A DNA stretch of 64,000 bases, taken from the NCBI GenBank assembly GCA_001566295.1, contig KQ964246.1, positions 3,658,001 through 3,722,000 of the forward strand, written 5' to 3'. Of this stretch, positions 35,801-47,924 are shown piece after piece. The stretch is from Microdochium bolleyi (Eukaryota > Ascomycota > Sordariomycetes > Xylariales > Microdochiaceae). Made by a program: the position numbers and the translations under genes. How positions within the stretch are numbered: the first letter of the stretch is position 1; every line of letters starts with the position of its first letter. A model generated the notes under the pieces. That model ran no database searches, was not told where the DNA came from, and worked only from the letters and a program-made list of their open reading frames with translations.

Positions 35801-36431
35801 TGTGCCGTCCGCCGACCTCGATGGTGTCCATGACCTCGGCGTCATCGGCCTGCTGGTCGGGCACCCACATCTGAGGCTCGACGGTGGTCTTGCGCGCGGC
35901 CGGGCGGCGGCGAGTTGAGCCTCCGGCAGCCGACGACAAGGGCTGCTCCGAGGCGCGCCGCTTGACGCGCAGCTCGTGCTCCTCGTCGGCATCACCGTCA
36001 TGGAAGGAGATGTCCGTCTTGCGCTTCTTGATGCCGCGGGAGGCGGTGGGCGTGTTCCGGGCGGCAGCGGGCTCGCTGTCCTCGACGAGCTGATCAAAGC
36101 TGTAGTCGATGCGAGGCTTGCGGCGCAGAGACCGGCCCCCCTTTGAGTCAGGATCCTCGGGAGACTGCACAGCAGCCTCGCCGTGGCGGATGCGGACGCC
36201 TCTGACACTGCGAGACGACGACGGACTAGGCGTCTCATAGGCAAAGGAAGAAGGGGCCATCTGGTCAGTGGGTGTCGGGGGAAGGTCAGTATTAGAGGAA
36301 GAGTCTGGCGGCCGCTGAGACGAGGCGCGAGCCAGGGGCAGCGCGTGTCTCTTTTTTGTGGTTGAGCGGCCACGGGCAGCACGAGCAGCAGCAGCAGCAG
36401 CGGTGGCCGCAGCAGCTGAGGGCGTCTCCAT
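32855..36431 (-). CDS. Large disordered nuclear protein with AT-hook-like motif, unknown function
   Basis: Two exons (36431-33086 and 32997-32855) give 1162 residues from the ATG at 36431; the frame continues 14 codons further but only to a TTG. I do not recognise the family. It begins with an Ala-rich run and basic clusters, then a Pro/Ser/Glu region. Residues ~360-460 are degenerate Gln/Pro/Glu/Asp repeats built on VQDQ and DQTQP units. A possibly folded, coiled-coil-prone segment lies near 620-680 (LPYTELYYRLEVANRALQAW, ending HREKMAL). GKGGRPRKHP near residue 840 looks like an AT hook, followed by RKRRRRDLDEED and other nuclear-localisation-like clusters. The intron restores a conserved-looking basic tail (SYSMKARWASGSMSAAVSKR). 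Nuclear, chromatin-associated function is inference only. Confidence 0.72.
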
Positions 36432-38604
36432 GGCTGGAGCGGATGGCTGCGCGATGGCAGCGATGGAAGCCAAAGCTGCAAGCTGCGTGTAAAAGCCTGG
36501 CCTGAGGTCGGAGATTTGGTGTTATGTAAGTGGAGCCAGCGTTGGCTGGGAGGAAAGGAGGAATGTCGCAGTGCGCAGCGCAGCCCAGCACAGCACAGCG
36601 CAGCGCAGGCAGTGTTAGAGCGGCACGGTCCGCGAGAGCCCCCAAGTTGCCGGCGGTAGGAGATGGGCCGGACGAGGAGACTCAAAAAGAAATGCACGAC
36701 TTGTCCCCTTGTGCGCAAGCGCGACTGGTGTCCCGCGCAGCAGCAGGCAGAGGACAGGAGGCCTGCGTCTTTTTGATTGCCCGTGTGCGCCGCGCAGGCG
36801 GATTGGTTTTGGGCGTTGCGTTGTGGTGGTGGTGGCAGTGGTGGTGCGTGGTTGTCTCTGACGTGCCAACAAAGCAGGGGCGGGCAGTAGAGCGTATTGG
36901 CCGGTGCTGTCAAATGCTGGCTGGGGCGGAAACCCTGCGAGCAAGTGCGAGGCGCTGCACGAGACCACACGACCTTGACGGCCGGGCCAGTCCTCGGGCT
37001 CGGGAGAGTCGCCGAGGTGCTGTCTGTCCCTGTGCCAGACGGAACAGTCGACGGTGCTGAGGGGGGAAACGAGAAACGGGCAGGACCGTGAATAGGTAAG
37101 AGCTGGCTGAGGGCCCGGCTAACAACAAGGTGACGAGTGTATGAGTGAGACTGCCTGCATGCGCTGGCTGCTGCTCCACGGGACACGCGCAGGGCCAGAT
37201 CAGCGGGAAGCCCAGTGAGCAACGGGAGCGCCCAGGAGTGCAGTGACGGCTCTGCTTGAAGCCTCGAGAGTGCCGGTGACGGGTGCTGGATGCTCTTGCG
37301 CGGTGCGGTCTGAGGCTCAGAGTGCGATGCAGAGGCTGGCACTTGCAGGCGATTGTCCGTGTCAGTCGGTGTTAGTGTGTCTGTCGTGTGCAGGCACCGC
37401 ACCACAAGACCGGACACTCGACCAGTTCTGAGCTCCCAGGCAGGCATGCAACTCTTTGCTCCCCATCTATCCCTAGAATCAATCCGGACGGATGCCACAC
37501 GGCTCTCCTTCTTTCTATTGAAGCAGCTCTGTCTCTTTTCTGACGGGCACCTAGTCTTGTTCCAGGGAACCATTGAAGCCATTTCCTCGATGAGACTAAG
37601 ACGATCCGATTGCTGCCACATCTGATTTTGGGACAGGACAGGCCCAGTGCTGCAAGTCTGGCCAATGAGACAACAGGGCCTGTTCCAAGCCGATTTTGCA
37701 GTGCCATTTTCGGCTCTGGGGCCTGGGTACTTCGGCCACTGCGGGACGCCCCGTACAATGGCGAGGTCTCGTGGAGCCGGGGCCCACTGCAGCCCCCAGC
37801 TCACAAGCTGCCAGGTGCATGCAGCCTGGCAGTCCTACCGTGGATGCCCTGACAGCTGGGGAGTCTGGCCCTTTCAAGGTTGGCTGCTGCCGGTGATGGT
37901 AGACAGGGATCTTCTAGGCGTATGAGGTAGCTATGCCAGTGGTTCCCCTCCCCACCCAGGCAGGCAGTTGGAGGTGGGACGGAGCTGTCGAGGCTGCCTG
38001 CCTCTTGTGACTTCAGGACCGTCTCGAGATACCACGACCCCTCCGGTGGAGACCTCGCGAGCTCGAGCTTCCTCTCTTCTCTGTTAACTATTGCACACTG
38101 CCCGGCAGCACGGCGACACATATCTAGGGCCGCCACTTCTGCATATACTCTCGTCTTGCGTGTACTCACACGCTCCGCCTTGGACATCAGGTCGAGCTAT
38201 CAGGCCGAGCTGGGCTCTTCCTGTGACGGAATCACTGGTGGTCCGCAACACATCGCCAGAGTGGTAAGTGGCCACCATGTCTCACCCTGCATATCTTCAC
38301 GCCTCCCTGCTGCGTACAATCATGAACCTTGCAGGCCGGTGGACAATCCGCTCCAAGACTGCTTGGGCAGCCCGGCCCTCAACCCTGGTTTGGGTGTGGT
38401 CAAGCAGCGCAGGAGTGCACACCAAAGGCCCCTCCACGGAACCTCTGCCAGGTCGGACATCGTTAGCCAGCTTCGTCACTGACTTTGATAAATTTGCAGC
38501 ATGGACTAGGCGAATCCCACGCTCCGCAATAACCTCGTTGCACCAGTACAACTGCACCCCGCACCAGTCCACGGATCGGCTCAGAGCCGACGAACCAGGC
38601 CACC
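36432..38604. other. 2.2-kb divergent intergenic region
   Basis: This separates the AT-hook-like gene and MTC1. It includes G/T-rich (tggtggtgg) and GCAGCGC-type tandem words near 36580-36850. The open minus-strand frame that runs through it to 37804 looks like a compositional artefact. Candidate donors and acceptors exist near 38270-38500 and might form a 5' leader intron for MTC1, but I cannot fix one. Confidence 0.45.
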
Positions 38605-40333
38605 ATGGCGTCCAAGAAACCCAAGGGCGCGGCCGACGACGACATGTCGGATCTGTTCCAGGGCATCGGCGTCGACAAGTCCGGAAAGAAGCCCGTCGTT
38701 AAGCCGAGAACCGCAGCCTCCAAACCCCGCTCGGACAAGCCCGTCAAGGACGTGCTTGCCGACTTCGAGAACGAGCTGGGCAACGATCAACCCTCCCGCC
38801 CGCACACCCCCCGCATAAAGGAGGCTGCAGGCACCAAAGTTCCGGCAGCGGGAGCGGCCGCGAAGAAGACCGCCGCAGCAGCTCCAGGCGCCGCTCGAAA
38901 GTCGACCGACAGTGCCCGCTCTCGTACCGGTGTCACGCCGAGCTCTTCTGGGACGCAGGAGGCCGACGACGACGACGACGATGATGATGATGACGATGAC
39001 GACGACTCGGATGATGACTCGGAGGAGGATGAGAAGAAAGCCCCAGCTCCCGCCCCAGCAGCAGCAGCAGCTCCGAGTGGAGGAGGTGGTGGTGGTGGTT
39101 GGTGGGGTGGTTTCCTGGCGAACGCTACTGCTACAGCAACTGCGACTGCCAACGCCGCCTTGAAGCAGGCCGAGGCCGCGTACCAGGAGATCCAGAAGAA
39201 CGAGGAGGCGAAGAAGTGGGCGGAGCAGGTTCGTGGGAACGTGTCAAACCTGAGGGACATTGGTAAGCACATTCTCCCGTCTGCTGTGGCCTGTAGCGTG
39301 GCATGAAGTAACTAACGAAACCTCACGACCAGGTGGCGACCTTCGACAGCGTGCAATGCCTACTTTCGCTGATCTACTCAACACAATCGCGCCGCCGATC
39401 GCCCAGCACGAGCGCCTCTTGATCCATATCACCCACGACCTCGTGGGCTACCCTTCGCTCGACCCCCTGATTTACGGAGTCTTCAACAGAGTCATGTCCC
39501 AGGTAGAGGGTGGCGACCTCATGGTCGTGCAGCGCGGCCACGAGAGCACAGCCCGCCGCCCGTCGGACGCCGGGTACCGCTCGGGATCGAACTCGGCAGG
39601 TTGGCGGGATGGCCCGTGGTGGAGACAGGCCGAGCTCGCGCGAGACCTTGGCGTTGTCCAAGGTCTCGTCGAGGGCACGAAACTCTGCCGTGTCAGCGCC
39701 GAGAGCTATGCCACGGACTATTTCGCCAGCCGCGGGGGCATCGAGGAGGCTCAGAAGCGCGCGCTCGAGCCGGCAAGCGAGGAGAACCCCGTCCGAACCA
39801 GCGACATCTTTCTCGCTGTGCAGGCCATTAACGTGGAGACCGACACTGCACTGTTCGCCGGCAGTGGCACGGGCGATAAGGGCAAGGGAGAGGACATCAG
39901 CTCCGCGTCGGACGATAACTCCGACCACGAGATTGCCTTTGCCGTCTACGTCTACGACCCGATCCACGACATTACCTACAGCGCCCTAAGCCAAGCCATG
40001 CCGGCCAAATGGATCCGCTGGCTCGACGCGGCTGCGAGCCCGATGACGCCCGCCAGTGGCGAATCCTCTTCAGATGCCGACCCGGCGGCTCACGAGTTTG
40101 AGAATATTCCCGAGGAGATCCGCGAGATTGTTGAGGGCGGCGGCGTAGACCCACGCGAGTGGGTGGCCGAGTGGGTCGAGGAGTCGCTGAGCCTGGTGGT
40201 GGGTATCGTCGCGCAGCGGTACGTTGCCCGGCGCATGGGCGTTGGTGATGGCAGTCTGGGCAAGGGCAAGGCCAAGACTGAGTCCTTGGTGCAAAGTGGT
40301 GCCGGAGAGGCGGCGCGGGCCGGGCTGCTGTGA
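38605..40333 (+). CDS. MTC1: Maintenance of telomere capping protein 1 (MTC1) family
   Basis: Two exons (38605-39262 and 39333-40333) give 552 residues. The N-terminal ~120 residues are Lys/Ala/Pro-rich with DMSDLFQGIGVD and VLADFENELG, motifs typical of this fungal family. Then come 14 Asp in a row, an Ala/Pro tract and a GGGGGWWGGFL motif, followed by a helical segment (ALKQAEAAYQEIQKNEEAKK). The conserved core begins across the intron (NLRDIGGDLRQRAMPTFADL) and includes ERLLIHITHDLVGYPSLDPL. The C-terminus has WVAEWVEESLSLVVGIVAQRY. Mtc1 in yeast is cytoplasmic and was named from a genetic interaction with cdc13-1; its biochemical role is not settled and links to COPI vesicles have been proposed. 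It converges with the malic enzyme gene. Confidence 0.9.
38965..39006 (+). repeat. GAC/GAT repeat encoding 14 aspartates
   Basis: Fourteen uninterrupted Asp codons, mixed GAC and GAT, within the acidic spacer of MTC1. The mixed codons suggest an old and selected acidic tract rather than a recent expansion. Confidence 0.9.
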
Positions 40334-40751
40334 TAGCTTCTGTGAGGTTTTACCTGGACGTACCAAGGTTTTACTGCATTACGTTAGGTCATGAATATAT
40401 GAACATTACTCAAGCGCGCTGTATCGAATCTGCGGGTGTTATTGCCAATTTCGTACATATCTTGAGGTCACCGAGCACGCTGGTTGTTCATCGATTGCGT
40501 CTCTCAAGATTTCATTCCTATGCCAGACCGGACTGGCGGTTTAAAGCTATGAGACTGCCCTGCATAAAGTCCAACGAATCTGGTCACACCACCCACCACC
40601 ACCTATCATGACCGCTAGGAACCAGAAACTTGGCCCGGAGAAGTACAAGGCGACTCATCGCAACTCCCCTTTCCTTTCTCCTGTCCCCCAAGAGACAAGA
40701 GAATGGAGTGCCGAGAGGAGAAGAAAGAAGAACAAGAAGAAGGAAGGAAGC
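40334..40751. other. Convergent 3' region between MTC1 and malic enzyme
   Basis: A 418-base region with both 3' UTRs. A purine-rich GAAGAAGAA stretch lies near 40721-40748. No coding signal. Confidence 0.5.
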
Positions 40752-42989
40752 TCAGCCCAGGCTACCGACGACCTTGAGCTCGCCCTTGGCCGCCCTGCTC
40801 GCGCCGGGGCCGTGCTCGACTCTGCGCAGCGGCCGGTACACGGGCTCCCACATCTGCTCGCGGATCCACTCGTCCAGGTCCTCGAGGTTGTTGTTGGCGT
40901 TGCCGTTGTCGTGAGGTTGCTGAGGGTGGTGATACGGGATGTCCTTCTCCGTGGCCACGCCTTCCTCGATGGCGGCGATGATGACCTCGCGCGCCACGCG
41001 GACGCTCACGGCCCGGACGTCCTCGACGCCCGGGAGCAGGGGCCGGGCCGTGCTGTCGATCTTGTCGCCCTTGTCACTGCCGTTCTCGCCGTCGTCCGAC
41101 GACAACGCCGGCGACATGGCCGACACGCCGCTCACCGCGGCGCGGAGCATCTTGTCCGTGACCAGCTTCGCGCGGCACAGCACTGCTCCGAGACCGATGC
41201 CGGGGAACACGACCGAGTTGTTGCACTCGGCCACCTCGACGGCAATCTCGGCGCCGTCGGGACCCCAGGGCCCCTTGACGGGATCAAAGGGCGAGCCGGT
41301 GGCCACGAGGGCCTTGCCGTCCGTCCACTTCAGCAGGTCCGCGGGCACGGCCTCGTGCAGGCGCGTCGGGTTCGATAGGGGCAGGATGATCGGCCGGTCC
41401 GCGTGCTCCGCCATGGCGCGCACGACGGCCTCGGTGAAGGCCCCCGGCTTGGTGGAAGTGCCGATCAGGACGTTTGGCTTCGCGAGCTTGACGACGTCCA
41501 GCAGGGAGCTCGTGTCCGTGTCCTTGGGGACATCATCGTCGTCACCGCTACCGCGGGCATACCCCCTCTGGGCATCGTCCAGCTCCGCGGACTTGGTGGT
41601 GAGCAGCCCGGGCTTGTCGACGAGCCAGATCTGCTTGGAGGCCTGGTCCGGGGCGATGCCGACCTCGGCGGCGATCGCATCGCGCACCATGTCGGCGATC
41701 CCGACGCCCGCGGACCCGGCGCCGAAGACGACCATGCGGATGTCCCGAAGGTGCTGCCCGCTGGCCCGAAGCCCGGCCTGGATCGCGGCAAGGGTTACGC
41801 ACCCGGTGCCCTGGACGTCGTCGTTGAAGCAGGGAATGGATGGGCGATACTTTTCAAGGATGCGGCGGGCTGGTTGTGTACATACGACAAGAGTCAGCTG
41901 ATTGCAACTAAACTCGCCAGGATCCCGTCCCGTAGACACCGAAGCATCGCCTGCAAAGTAAGGGGAAGGACTACACGACATACCGTTGGTCAACCCAAAG
42001 TCCTCAAAGTGGATATATGCTTTGGGGAACACCTTCCTCGCCGCCTGCACGAAAGTGTGTACGAACTCGTCGTACTTCTTCCCGCGGACGCGCTCCTGGC
42101 GCAAGCCAAGGTACAGGTCGTCCTCGAGGAGCTCCTTGTTGTTGGTCCCGCAGTCGAGCACGACGGGGAGCGTCCTGTTTGGGTGCAGCCCAGCGCAAGC
42201 CGTCATGAGCACCAGCTTGGCGACGGAGATGAGGATCCCGCCGGCGCCCTGGTCACCGATGCCGAGGATCTCTTCGCCGTCTGTGTCACGTAGGATGGAT
42301 GGACGCGTCAGTGATTCCGGTGTGCTTGGAGGTAGAATATTTGAAGATGGAGGAGACGGAGTCTGCTGCTGCGGGCGGCTGCTCGCTGTCGCGCTACTTA
42401 CCTGACACGACAATGTAATCTATGTCCTCCGGCCGGCCCCATTGCGCAAGGTCATGTTCCACCCGGTCCACGTCGTTGATGTTCAGGAAGCAGCCCTCGG
42501 GCCGGCGGAAGATGCGCGAGAAGTTCTGTATGGCTTCTCCTTCCGTCGGTGTGTAGATGATGCTGAACATCTCCTTCATGTGGTCCTGCAGGAGCTACAA
42601 TGTCCGAAAGTGAAACACGTCAGCGCTGGAATCACAGGTCAACTTGGGACCTCCTTGCCCACCCCGTGCCCATAAGGAGCTCGGAAAGTGATCATACGCA
42701 CCCTGTGGTACAGCACCAGGTTCTGGTCCTTCAGCGAAGTCATGAATGTGTTCTTCGCGAGGTCGTCGGTCCGGCCCGAGTACTGCTCGTACGCGCGCGC
42801 CACCTGCTGGTCCAGCGTCTGCACCCGCTGCGGCAGCAGACCGGACAGGTTGAACTTGTCGCGCTCCTCGGCCGTGTGTGCGGATCCTTTGTTCAGGTAC
42901 GGCGTGTTGAGCAGCACGGTGCCCTCGACGGCGCAGTCGACGGGACCGCTCGTGCTGAGGGGCAGGTGGGCGAACTTGCCTTGAGACAT
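40752..42989 (-). CDS. MAE1: Malic enzyme (malate to pyruvate, NAD(P)-dependent)
   Basis: Four exons (42989-42702, 42594-42402, 42280-41984, 41869-40752) give 631 residues. The enzyme oxidatively decarboxylates malate to pyruvate and CO2. Conserved segments: LVLYHRLLQDHMKEMFSIIY with YTPTEGEA, the DGEEILGIGDQGAGGI malate site, LDCGTNNKELLEDDLYLG, FEDFGLTN, CFNDDVQGTG, the nucleotide fold GAGSAGVGIADM, and LIGTSTKPGAFTE. After the fold there are low-complexity acidic insertions (SGDDDDVPKDTD and SSDDGENGSDKGDK) that make it longer than usual. No obvious mitochondrial presequence is present at MSQGKFAHLPL, so the compartment is open. The cofactor cannot be fixed from sequence by eye; yeast Mae1 prefers NAD but accepts NADP. 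Confidence 0.95.
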
Positions 42990-45296
42990 GGTCTGAGGTG
43001 GCCGTGATTGCGTGAAGTTCGGGGTAGTGTAAGTCGACCTAGAGAAGCGACAAGACAGGCTTATGTTACGACAAGTCGTTTCAACCTGGAGTGCGGACTT
43101 TTGAAGAAATGCTGCGTAGATGGTGTTCGATGGAGCTCACAAGTTCGGACAGTGTGGCTCTTGTCTTGAATTCGGATGTCCTGTCGTTGGCTGCGTGTCT
43201 ACTAGCGGAAGGGTTCAGAGTCCTTGATGGTCTGGTTGCCTGAGTCGCGACAGGGAACCAAAGCTTACTTTGACGCCCGAGGAGTAGCTTCCTTCAGCTT
43301 ACACGCCCGCCAAAGCCTACGAGCTGCTACCTATCAGGAAGCCTGACATCTGTGCAATAGAGGGGTCTGGTTCGATTGCGCAGCCCAATGACGTAATTGT
43401 CGGCAATCTCCATGTGACGGCACAGCGGAAGCTGCGGGTCGGCATTCGCAGCTCAACTCACAGGCCGGAAGCTTCCACTCTTGCTATCTGTGCATGAGTT
43501 GGCCAGTGGCCGGGCTGTGCCGACTGGGTATGATGCTGAGAGAATGGTTTCCCACGTTCCCTCCTTTGAGTGATTCATGTTAGACAACGGCCAAGTTCTT
43601 CGACAGTCCAGCCGAATCCAGCCATGTGCCTGACGATCACATTCATGTTCACGTATTCGCGCGACGAGTCCTCAGCATCGCCTTGGATTCTGCCCGCACA
43701 ACCGGGGTCGACCAAGTCTGACTTGCACTACTGTAATTCTTTTTGATCTCACAGAAAACCTTGTTCACGCCATTGATTGTGCAAAGAAATGTAGGAGCTC
43801 CTGGAGCCTCACCCATGTGACGAACCACACCAGTCGCGCGAGTCCGAAGAGACACGCAGCTGGGAGATGGGCATGGACTATGATGGCCCTATTCAGATGA
43901 ATTCTTCTTGCACCGCTGATTAGTCCAGGAACCAGACAGGATAAAATCCCATCCAGTACCTGCCTTGACAAATACGACCAAGACCATCCTCGGGCCGCTA
44001 CACAAGACGTGTTGCGAGAAAAGGACCCTCCGTCTGACGGGAGGACTCGTGGGTATTGAGAACAGATGTCCTCGCGAGTGATCTGGTGCAAGGAGCGTTG
44101 CGTGAGTGGCGGCGGGTTGGTCGAAACGACCGAGGGGGAGGGCATGTTCAAGGGACAAGGCGGAAGGGGAAGTCACCACGACTGTACTGAAGTGCATATC
44201 ACTCGGGTTGTCGCTGTATCCTGCAGGGAGTCAGTATCGAGAAGCAGGGCTTCGTTTCGATTGCGTGGCCAGAGATGGGCACGTGTAGTGCACATATCTG
44301 TTTGCACTCTTTGCGGCTCGAGGTTTGTAGCATCAAGGGCTAGAAAACGTGACGCGCACGCTTTGCGATCGCGACATTGTCGCGTACGGTGTACGGCTTC
44401 AAGTCTGAATGCACTACTTGTGCGCCTCAGGAGCATTGAGGCCTGGAGAGTGTCTGGTACGCACTCTGTGCGGTTTGTAGTTGCGTGCGGTGCACGGCTT
44501 GAAGTGACGGACGACAGGAATGTCTCTCTTCCTTTCCAAGCGCCGAGACGCCTTCTACTGCCATGCCTCTGTGCTCCGAAGGCACGAGGCGGACAGGCTG
44601 AACAATGGCCAGTGGACCGCCTCAAGGCGCGGCGCTGGGGAAAGAGGGAAGATAGACGATTCTCACAAGCGGGCCGAGTGGGTGCAGTACTCATACGAGC
44701 AAAGCAACCTGGCGAGGGGTGTGATCACAAGGACCATACTCCAAACGTCGTGCTGGAGAACATGGCGGACAAGGGCAGCATTGGTGAAGTAAAAGGAAGA
44801 GCGAACGGCGACCTGAGCGCGTAGCAAAATGATTTTGCATGCGCGTTCGGTCCCATGGTGGGGGCGGCAAGGAAAGAGCCGCCAGGCAGCACGGGCCATC
44901 GTGACTGCCCAGATTAGACTTCAACTTTTAAGTGGGGACAACGGTGGGTTTCTGACTTCACTTACACGACACGACGAACGAGATGGACATGGTGGTAGAT
45001 GAATCATACTGCACGGTATCCTGATGCTATAGACAAACACAAGGCTGACTCGAGAATTCCAAAGGGCTGCATTCTGGCCAGAGCTGACATGATAATTGTT
45101 TAAAAATGTACTTTACCGTATGTTCTGCCCTGCGCGGTCGAAACGTAATCTCTTGCTTGACGACACGCACGAAACTCATTGGACCAAGAACCATCGACTG
45201 AGATATAAATTTAAAAGTTGCAGACCAACAGAAACAAGGGTATAGCGTAAGAACACATAGAGCAGAAAAGATCATGACCAAGTGTCAAGACCGCAC
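42990..45296. other. 2.3-kb intergenic region upstream of malic enzyme
   Basis: The malic enzyme promoter side is AT/GC mixed. The middle, 44066-44824, has an open plus-strand frame of 252 codons that is basic, Arg/Cys-rich and resembles no family. Degenerate tandem copies occur at 44379-44505. The last part is the 3' side of the glycine-rich-domain gene. Confidence 0.45.
44379..44505 (+). repeat. Degenerate direct repeat, ~26 bases, 101 bases apart
   Basis: The segments at 44379-44404 and 44480-44505 agree at 22 of 26 positions (core GCGT-CGGTG-ACGGCTT-AAGT); three of the four differences are transitions. Related words (CACTCTtTGCGG and CACTCTgTGCGG) lie before each unit. The origin is unknown; it may be a decayed duplication. 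Confidence 0.45.
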
Positions 45297-47924
45297 TCAG
45301 CTGCCACCACCTCCACAACCGCCGCCGCCGCCACCACCACCACAACCACCTCCACCACCACCACAGCTGCCGCCACTTCCGCCGCAGGCAGCTCCGCCTG
45401 CGCCGCAACCGCCAGTTGTTCCGCACTGCTCGATGACCTCACGTTAGCGATGTTCTAAAAGAAAGCGGGGAACAGGCGATGGAGAACTTACACCACCAGC
45501 ACCACCGCAGCCTCCCGCAGATGGCGCACACGCACCGGCTGCCGCGCCGCCAGCACAAGATCCCGCGGCACACCCTCCCGCGGCTCCCGTGCCACTAGCA
45601 GCCGTAGTGGGATCGCCGCCGGCATACATGTAGCCCCCGTAAACGACAGGCACTGCAAACGGCACGGCCATCGCGTACGGGTAGCCCCAGTGGTGGCCCT
45701 TGTCGTTGTTGTGGTTATCCACCTTGCGGCCCTTCTTCGCAGCTCGTGCCTGCGCCTTCTTGTGGTCCGATAGCATGCGTAGCATGAGCGCTTCGCGCCG
45801 GCGGGTGCTGATGAGGTTCTGCACGCCGTCAACGTTGTTGAGGGAGACCGAGTTGTGGGTCGAGATGTGCGCGCTGTTGTCTGCCGGGCAGAGTTTCGCG
45901 CGGCCGGAGTCGTGGAAGGCATCGGATACTACACGGGACGTTCCCTGCGGTTAGCGTATGCTCGGGAAGAAGAGCGAGAAACCCCATGGAGATGTAGTAA
46001 CATACTCTTCTCAGCTCGCGAGGCACCAAACAACCTTCCCACCGACGAGACCTGGGATGTGCGGATTGTCTCGCAGTACCAGCATGTGCATTCCGAATAG
46101 ACCTCATCGTACAGCCTCTGGTACTCCTGCGTCGTCCAGGTGAATGCATCGTGCAGCTTGAGATCCTCAATCTTGTCGTCGTGGTCGATCAATTTCTTTG
46201 TCGTCTTCGTGGTGTACGAGTGGTACTCCCGCGGGCTAAGCTGGTGCGTGTGCCATGCCAGATCGACGTCCAGAGTGGGCACAACGACTCGGAGCGGGTT
46301 GTCAGAGATCAGCTTCATGAAGCGCTGGTACTTTTTGATCAGCCTGGTCATGGTCTTGCGTGCAGAAGGGCTGTGTAGCCAGTCGATCTGCGTCCATTGT
46401 ATCAGTGCGGAGTCCTTGGCTTTGAATGGAGCAGCTGGGAGTTCTTTACCTTGTACATCTTCTCCACAAAGATGCCCTGCCGATGGACGGCGCCTGCCAG
46501 GTCCAGCGCAAATGGATACTTGTTGTTCCAGTACCTCGACATCATCTGGCGGGTATGTACCCTGCCTTCACGGGTGAGCTTTGCTCGCGATGTCACGCCT
46601 GCTGCCTTCAGCGAATCGCCACTCTGTAGGGCACCCTGCACAAGCATGCGAACCGTCTCGATCGAAGGCTGCGCTGCAGTAGGTTCGGTGACGTCGAGAA
46701 GTGCCAGAATGTCACTTCTCAGTGCGTGCTTGAGCAGTCGATTGGGGAATGTCTGGCCCCAGGCTGTGTGCTTGCTTCCAAGAAGGTAGTCGTTCGGGAG
46801 CCCTGTTCTAAAGTTCAGGATGGTGCCCGGCATGGGCTGGCCTTTCAAGAGAAGCTGACGGAAGTCATCGACAAAACTCTCGACTTCAAGAAGATCGCTG
46901 GTGATCGGTGTTGAGCAGCCCTCGCATGGCCAGCAGAGATCGCCGTCGCCGAATCCACGTCCTTGGAGGTCCATGAAAGACTCGCGCTTCTCGCTCTCAG
47001 GCCTGCCGCAGGTCGTCCAAGGGATGCTGTTTGATGCGGAGCATTTCGGGCACTTGATGGTCTTCTCAATATGATCTTCGGTACTGTCCCAGGCTCTCCC
47101 AGTACTGGTGGCCCATCTTGCTTCGCCCTCACTGGTTGTTGTGTACTTAAATGTCGTGTCATCAATGCAAGGGTTCAGGACTTCCCAGGGTAGTCCGGCT
47201 GCCCAAAGGCCACCCAGACCGGATCTGATACAGTCCTCGAGGAAGTTACGCGGGTTGAGCATGTGCGCATGCCAAACCAGGATCACGTCTATCGTCGTGC
47301 AAGTTAGCAGCACTTCTGATGTATTCAAGGAAGAACTTCCATACCTAGTGGCGGGAGCTTTGTCATGGTCCACACAGCAGGCATGGCTTTGGCTGGGAAT
47401 TTGACGTATTCGGGCCCGCCCCCTTCCAACATGTCCTCAGTCAGCATGGTGCCCGTGAAGGTATGCCACCAGGCTGCGTATCTGTCGACAGCACGAGCCA
47501 CAAACAGGGCCCATCTCTTTTCACGAAGACGAGCAAGATTCCTAGCGACCGGGTCGGACTCATTCGGTACTGGCAATGCAGCCCCTTCGCCCTTCTTTGC
47601 GCGTGGCTGTGGATCTTCTGCGGCCGATGCCAAGGCCCTGGAGTCGAAGAGCTCCCAGAGGCCGTCGTTGTAGCCAACATCGTCCTTGAGCTGCTGGAAG
47701 GCGGAGAGAAGCTTGAGGTGAGCGAGGCAACGATCTTCGGAGAGACACTGCTTGCTATTGAGGTTGATGGAAGTCAGCGCCGAGTTGAGCTCGGCCAGGG
47801 ACTCTGGCGAAAGCTCCGGAGGGGCGTGGTATGTTGGCGGGTTGGTGTCTACCACCCTGTAAGGCGGCAGCACCGAGTCATGCGACAGGCGTGGCCTCAG
47901 GTCCGGTATGGCGGTTGCAGCCAT
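45297..47924 (-). CDS. Glycine-rich domain (GRDP/DUF1399-like) protein with Cys/Gly-rich tail
   Basis: Five exons (47924-47345, 47288-46450, 46387-46006, 45928-45492, 45425-45297) give 788 residues from the ATG at 47924; a TTG two codons upstream is unlikely. Two DUF1399-type motifs are visible: DVILVWHAHMLNPRNF across exons 1/2 and VDLAWHTHQLSPREYHSY in exon 3, each with the W-H-x-H pattern seen in plant and fungal GRDP proteins. Between them, CPKC, CGRPE and CWPCEGC suggest a metal-binding insert. The C-terminal ~120 residues alternate Gly, Ala, Ser and Cys and end in CGGGG blocks with no predicted fold. Function in fungi is unknown; plant GRDPs relate to stress and development. The exon 4 acceptor is ambiguous: a TAG at 45929 keeps frame, while a nearer-consensus CAG 20 bases upstream would not. 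Confidence 0.8.

Noticed and set aside
35627..37804. 725-codon open frame on the minus strand
   Set aside because: It overlaps the AT-hook-like gene in another frame and runs into its promoter. The protein is Pro/Ser/Arg/Cys low complexity with no family resemblance, while the overlapping frame has coherent motifs and a good intron.
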